DNA from: Dehalococcoidia bacterium
GTDB lineage: Bacteria > Chloroflexota > Dehalococcoidia > Dehalococcoidales > DAOWJH01
Assembly (NCBI GenBank): GCA_030640495.1
Contig: DAOWJH010000006.1
Location: 1 to 9,142 of the forward strand
DNA: 9,142 nucleotides
Direction of reading: 5' to 3'
The translations under genes and the position numbers were made by a program. Under the pieces are notes generated by a model. It was not told the origin of the DNA. It searched no databases and saw only the letters and a list, made by a program, of their open reading frames with translations. Below, in pieces: positions 6,649-9,142 of the stretch (the first letter of the stretch is position 1; every line of letters starts with the position of its first letter).

Positions 6649-6651
6649 ATT
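6633..6651. promoter_or_regulatory. Perfect 19-bp palindrome, likely operator
   Basis: AATGTTATATTATAACATT has two perfect nine-base arms around a single central T at 6642. It covers the -10 boxes of both divergent promoters. Length, symmetry and position fit a binding site for a dimeric repressor, which would shut off both genes. No regulator gene lies in the window, so the binding protein is unknown. Part of the symmetry could come simply from two opposed TATAAT-like boxes. Confidence 0.6.
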
Positions 6652-6668
6652 GAAATCGGTGCTATTAA
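6641..6668 (-). promoter_or_regulatory. Promoter of the J-protein gene
   Basis: On the minus strand TTAATA at 6668-6663, a 16-base spacer and a perfect TATAAT at 6646-6641 form a promoter about 85 bases before the ATG at 6556. Its -10 box overlaps that of the sirtuin promoter on the opposite strand, so RNA polymerase probably cannot occupy both at once. Confidence 0.55.
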
Positions 6669-6689
6669 ACCTCTGGTTGGAGGTTGTAG

Positions 6690-7460
6690 GTGGACAAGAT
6701 TGACGCTGCTTCAGATTTAATTCTTCACTCAAAACGGGTGGTAGTCTTTACCGGCGCTGGTATCAGCACCGAGTCGGGTGTCTCTGACTTCCGTAGTCCG
6801 GGGGGAATTTGGGATAGATTTGACCCTGATGAATTTACCTATCAAAAGTTCCTGTCAAGCTCAGCCAGTAGAGAAAAATACTGGGAGTTCTCCAAGTCGC
6901 TCTGGCCTGCAATAGTTAATGCTGAGCCTAATCGCGGTCATTATGCTATCGCTGAACTCTATCAAATGGGCAAGCTAGACTGTGTGATTACCCAGAATAT
7001 TGATAGCCTGCATCAGAAATCTGGAGTTCCTGAAGAAACAATAATTGAGTTACATGGAACTCTAAAATGGGTTATTTGTCTTGAATGTGGCAGAAGGTAT
7101 CCCAGGGAGCAAATCCAGGCTAGGCTGGAGCTAGGAGAGAGGGTTCCTAGGTGTGATACCTGTGGCGGCATCACCAAGCCAGCAACTGTTGCCTTTGGTC
7201 AGCCAATGCCTGAGAGGGAAACTGGTGAAGCTGAGGCGAGGTCTGCTGCCTGCGACCTGTTCTTGGTCGCCGGTTCATCACTGGTGGTCTATCCCGCTGC
7301 CCAGATGCCACTGATAGCTAAGGATAATGGTGCCAAATTGATTATTGTTAACCTGACGCCGACACCTCATGATAGCTATGCTGATATTGTAATTTATGAA
7401 AAGGTAGGAGAAGCCCTGCCTCAAATAATTGAGCGGGTAAAGGCAAAACTGAAGGGATAA
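6690..7460 (+). CDS. NAD-dependent protein deacylase (sirtuin, Sir2 family)
   Basis: Sirtuins remove acetyl or other acyl groups from lysines and consume NAD+. All core motifs are present: GAGIS at 22-26 with SDFRSPGG at 32-39, QNID at 102-105, catalytic His122 in ELHG, zinc cysteines 130, 133, 155 and 158, and GSSLVVYPAA at 195-204 for NAD binding. At 256 residues it is a complete single-domain enzyme. The class III (SIRT5/CobB) Tyr-x-x-Arg pair is not visible in the region around Tyr64. The GSSLVVYPAA and IVNLTPTPHD segments recall the Thermotoga-type deacetylase, so deacetylation is more likely than desuccinylation. The GTG start is set by GGAGG at 6679-6683, six bases upstream. The gene is divergent from the J-protein gene, and a target among metabolic or chaperone proteins is conjecture. 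Confidence 0.93.
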   Translation: MDKIDAASDLILHSKRVVVFTGAGISTESGVSDFRSPGGIWDRFDPDEFTYQKFLSSSASREKYWEFSKSLWPAIVNAEPNRGHYAIAELYQMGKLDCVITQNIDSLHQKSGVPEETIIELHGTLKWVICLECGRRYPREQIQARLELGERVPRCDTCGGITKPATVAFGQPMPERETGEAEARSAACDLFLVAGSSLVVYPAAQMPLIAKDNGAKLIIVNLTPTPHDSYADIVIYEKVGEALPQIIERVKAKLKG

Positions 7461-7561
7461 GAGATTGTCTATTATCTTAAACCCTCATTAAGCCTAATCA
7501 AACTTCCCTTAATAAGCGGCATCAAGGGATAACACTGTAAGCCGAATGGTTTGTAAATATA

Positions 7562-8806
7562 TTGGAAAGCATATCAGTAAAAGTGAAGCTATTTATCATT
7601 GCTAACTTACTATTAGTCTGTTTGCTTGGCGGAAGTTGTGCTCCTGTCCGAGATTTTGATAGTTGCCTGCGCTCAATGGTGAAGCCATACCGCTTCAGTT
7701 TGGCTAACTGGGAGTTCAGGACTATATCGCATGAAGTAAGTCAATGGACTTTTGTTAACCATGACAAGGGTGCTGACCAAATCCATATGGTCGCCGAGTA
7801 CTTTTCCTTCAACGAGCAGATAAAAGCCCTAAAGTTGGAGATAGATGCCATCAGCGCTGGTGATAGCCAGGGTGATGTAGCTTCACTTGAAGCTGAATTA
7901 AATGGACTACAAGAGCAAAAAATGGCTTTGGCTGACACGGTGGAGAGGATAATAGAGGGGCAGGTAAGACAGACCCTGACTCAGCAGGGTATTTTCAACC
8001 CAATAGACAAATATATAGGGTTAAAAGTTGGCTTCCCACCAGTAAATTTCAAGCTGGAGAAGCCACCCTATTTACTGGTGATTTCGCCCAGAGACAGGAT
8101 AGAGAGCATGAGGGAAATTCTCCTTCAGCCGGACATTACTCTAGATGAGATAGAGGATATTGAAGCTGAAGTGGATAAATTAGGTGTCTTGTCGCTGGTG
8201 GTAGAGCTAGGTGGCTTTGGTGGAACATATCCTACCCTTGTTACTAATGAGGCTAGCCTGCGGTTTACTATTGATGTGGTGGCTGAGGAGTGGCTGCATC
8301 AATATCTGGTCTTTAAGCCGTTGGGATTTCTATATTTACTTGATTTAATTGGCGTGTCCAGAAATTATGAGATTGCTACTATGAATGAAACCCTAGCCAG
8401 TATGGTCAGTAAGGAAATTGGTTCTCTGGTGTATGAAAAATACTACCCTCAGCCTGAAAATGACACTCATCAGAACCAGGCAGTGAAGCCAGAATTTGAC
8501 TTTAACCGGGAGATGAGAGAAATAAGAAGAGCAGTTGATAAGTACCTAGCCCAGGGAGACATTGAACAAGCTGAGGCATTTATGGAACAGAAGCGACAAT
8601 ACCTAGCCTCAATGGGCTATCATATTAGAAAGCTAAATCAAGCCTATTTTGCCTTTCATGGCGCTTATGCTGATAGACCAACCTCAATTAGCCCCATCGG
8701 GCTTGAGTTAAACGAGCTAAGAGGACAAAGCGCCTCATTGAAGGATTTTCTAAATACGGTTGCCGCAATGACCAGCCGCCAGAATCTAAGGGATAGTATC
8801 AAATAA
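7562..8806 (+). CDS. Predicted lipoprotein with a peptidase-like EExxH motif
   Basis: The longest frame gives 414 residues from a TTG. A GTG at 7583 would yield MKLFIIANLLLVCLLGGSC, a more typical lipoprotein signal with the anchor Cys at residue 26 of the long form. Neither start has a good ribosome binding site. Residues 84-135 form a coiled-coil-like helix. Residues 150-220 are mixed strand and helix. EEWLH at 242-246, then NETLA at 275-279 and EIG at 285-287, recall the HExxH plus downstream NE/E layout of gluzincin peptidases, but the first His is Glu. Residues 315-400 are helical, with a tyrosine- and histidine-rich AYFAFHGAYA. It may be an unusual or inactive metallopeptidase at the cell surface. 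It follows the sirtuin gene by 101 bases, and a shared transcript is possible. Confidence 0.75.
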   Translation: MESISVKVKLFIIANLLLVCLLGGSCAPVRDFDSCLRSMVKPYRFSLANWEFRTISHEVSQWTFVNHDKGADQIHMVAEYFSFNEQIKALKLEIDAISAGDSQGDVASLEAELNGLQEQKMALADTVERIIEGQVRQTLTQQGIFNPIDKYIGLKVGFPPVNFKLEKPPYLLVISPRDRIESMREILLQPDITLDEIEDIEAEVDKLGVLSLVVELGGFGGTYPTLVTNEASLRFTIDVVAEEWLHQYLVFKPLGFLYLLDLIGVSRNYEIATMNETLASMVSKEIGSLVYEKYYPQPENDTHQNQAVKPEFDFNREMREIRRAVDKYLAQGDIEQAEAFMEQKRQYLASMGYHIRKLNQAYFAFHGAYADRPTSISPIGLELNELRGQSASLKDFLNTVAAMTSRQNLRDSIK

Positions 8807-8825
8807 GAGTACTCAGCGGAATGAC

Positions 8826-8854
8826 TTGCGTAGGGGCTTAAGGTTTGTTAAACT
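8826..8854 (+). promoter_or_regulatory. Possible promoter of tRNA-Lys
   Basis: TTGCGT at 8826-8831, a 17-base spacer and TAAACT at 8849-8854 give a moderate promoter match. Transcription would start a few bases before the tRNA at 8867, which fits a short tRNA leader. Confidence 0.4.
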
Positions 8855-8866
8855 AGGGTTACTTGT

Positions 8867-8942
8867 GGGCCGCTAGCTCAATTGGAAGAGCAGCTGACTC
8901 TTAATCAGCAGGTTACAGGTTCGAGTCCTGTGCGGCTCACCA
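8867..8942 (+). tRNA. tRNA-Lys, anticodon CTT, CCA encoded
   Basis: All four arms fold. The acceptor stem GGGCCGC pairs with GCGGCTC (one G-T wobble), and the D stem is GCTC/GAGC. The anticodon stem GCTGA/TCAGC encloses the loop CTCTTAA, with CTT at 8900-8902. The variable loop has five bases, and the T stem ACAGG/CCTGT carries the loop TTCGAGT. The discriminator is A8939, followed by an encoded CCA at 8940-8942. CTT reads the AAG lysine codon. Confidence 0.95.
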
Positions 8943-9142
8943 CAAAGCTGGGTAAGCAACTGACCGAGTTGACTTCTTAGATACCAGGCGAGTTAGGCAG
9001 TTTTTATCCTGGGTTGGCTCAAGAAGTTTCGAGTATAGTGCCGGTAACGGCAGTCGCAGGTTCACCAAGTCCAAACCATCCACCTAATATCAAGCGGGCT
9101 TCTTCAGCCACCTATCTGGATATTTAACCCATAACCTTCCAT

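Noticed and set aside
9090..9142. An open minus-strand frame of 16 codons entering from the right edge and ending in TGA.
   Set aside because: It is too short to separate from chance, and no family is recognisable. More sequence to the right would decide.
8867..9142. tRNA-Lys 3' end as an integration site for a mobile element.
   Set aside because: No repeat of the tRNA 3' end and no integrase-like frame are visible in the 200 bases that follow.

Overview
The window looks like bacterial chromosome: Shine-Dalgarno sites, sigma-70-type promoters, and a tRNA with an encoded CCA end. The mix of a methanogen-type thymidylate synthase, a zinc-finger-less J-protein and two small unnamed proteins made me think of an anaerobic Chloroflexota (Dehalococcoidia-like) genome. 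That placement is inference from overall appearance and was not tested. I see no integrase, transposase, CRISPR array or rRNA.

Left part (1-2408). The first 52 bases are the start of a minus-strand gene whose first 17 residues match the first 17 of the plus-strand gene at 379 at 16 positions. The two paralogues point away from each other, and their promoters also look related. The gap between them (53-378) holds two promoters, a rho-independent-type hairpin with an overlapping alternative hairpin, and G/C-run repeats, but no gene. The plus-strand copy is followed by a second unnamed protein (988-1692) and a short thymidylate synthase (1761-2408), probably as one transcription unit.

Middle part (2497-6556, all minus strand). 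A 790-residue lipoprotein joins a right-handed beta-helix, an Ig-like module and a glycoside-hydrolase-like barrel. Next come a small three-helix membrane protein with its own promoter and a J-domain protein that lacks the DnaJ zinc finger. The gaps contain repeats and inverted repeats of unknown role.

Right part (6557-9142). A NAD-dependent sirtuin is divergent from the J-protein gene. Their predicted promoters overlap on opposite strands beneath a perfect 19-bp palindrome, so the pair may be controlled by one switch. Downstream lie a lipoprotein with a peptidase-like but altered EExxH motif and a tRNA-Lys(CTT). The last 200 bases show no convincing gene.

The strongest leads are the palindromic divergent promoter, the outward-facing paralogue pair, the short thymidylate synthase with exact active-site spacing, and the beta-helix/hydrolase lipoprotein. 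Nothing here proves a new defence or mobile system.
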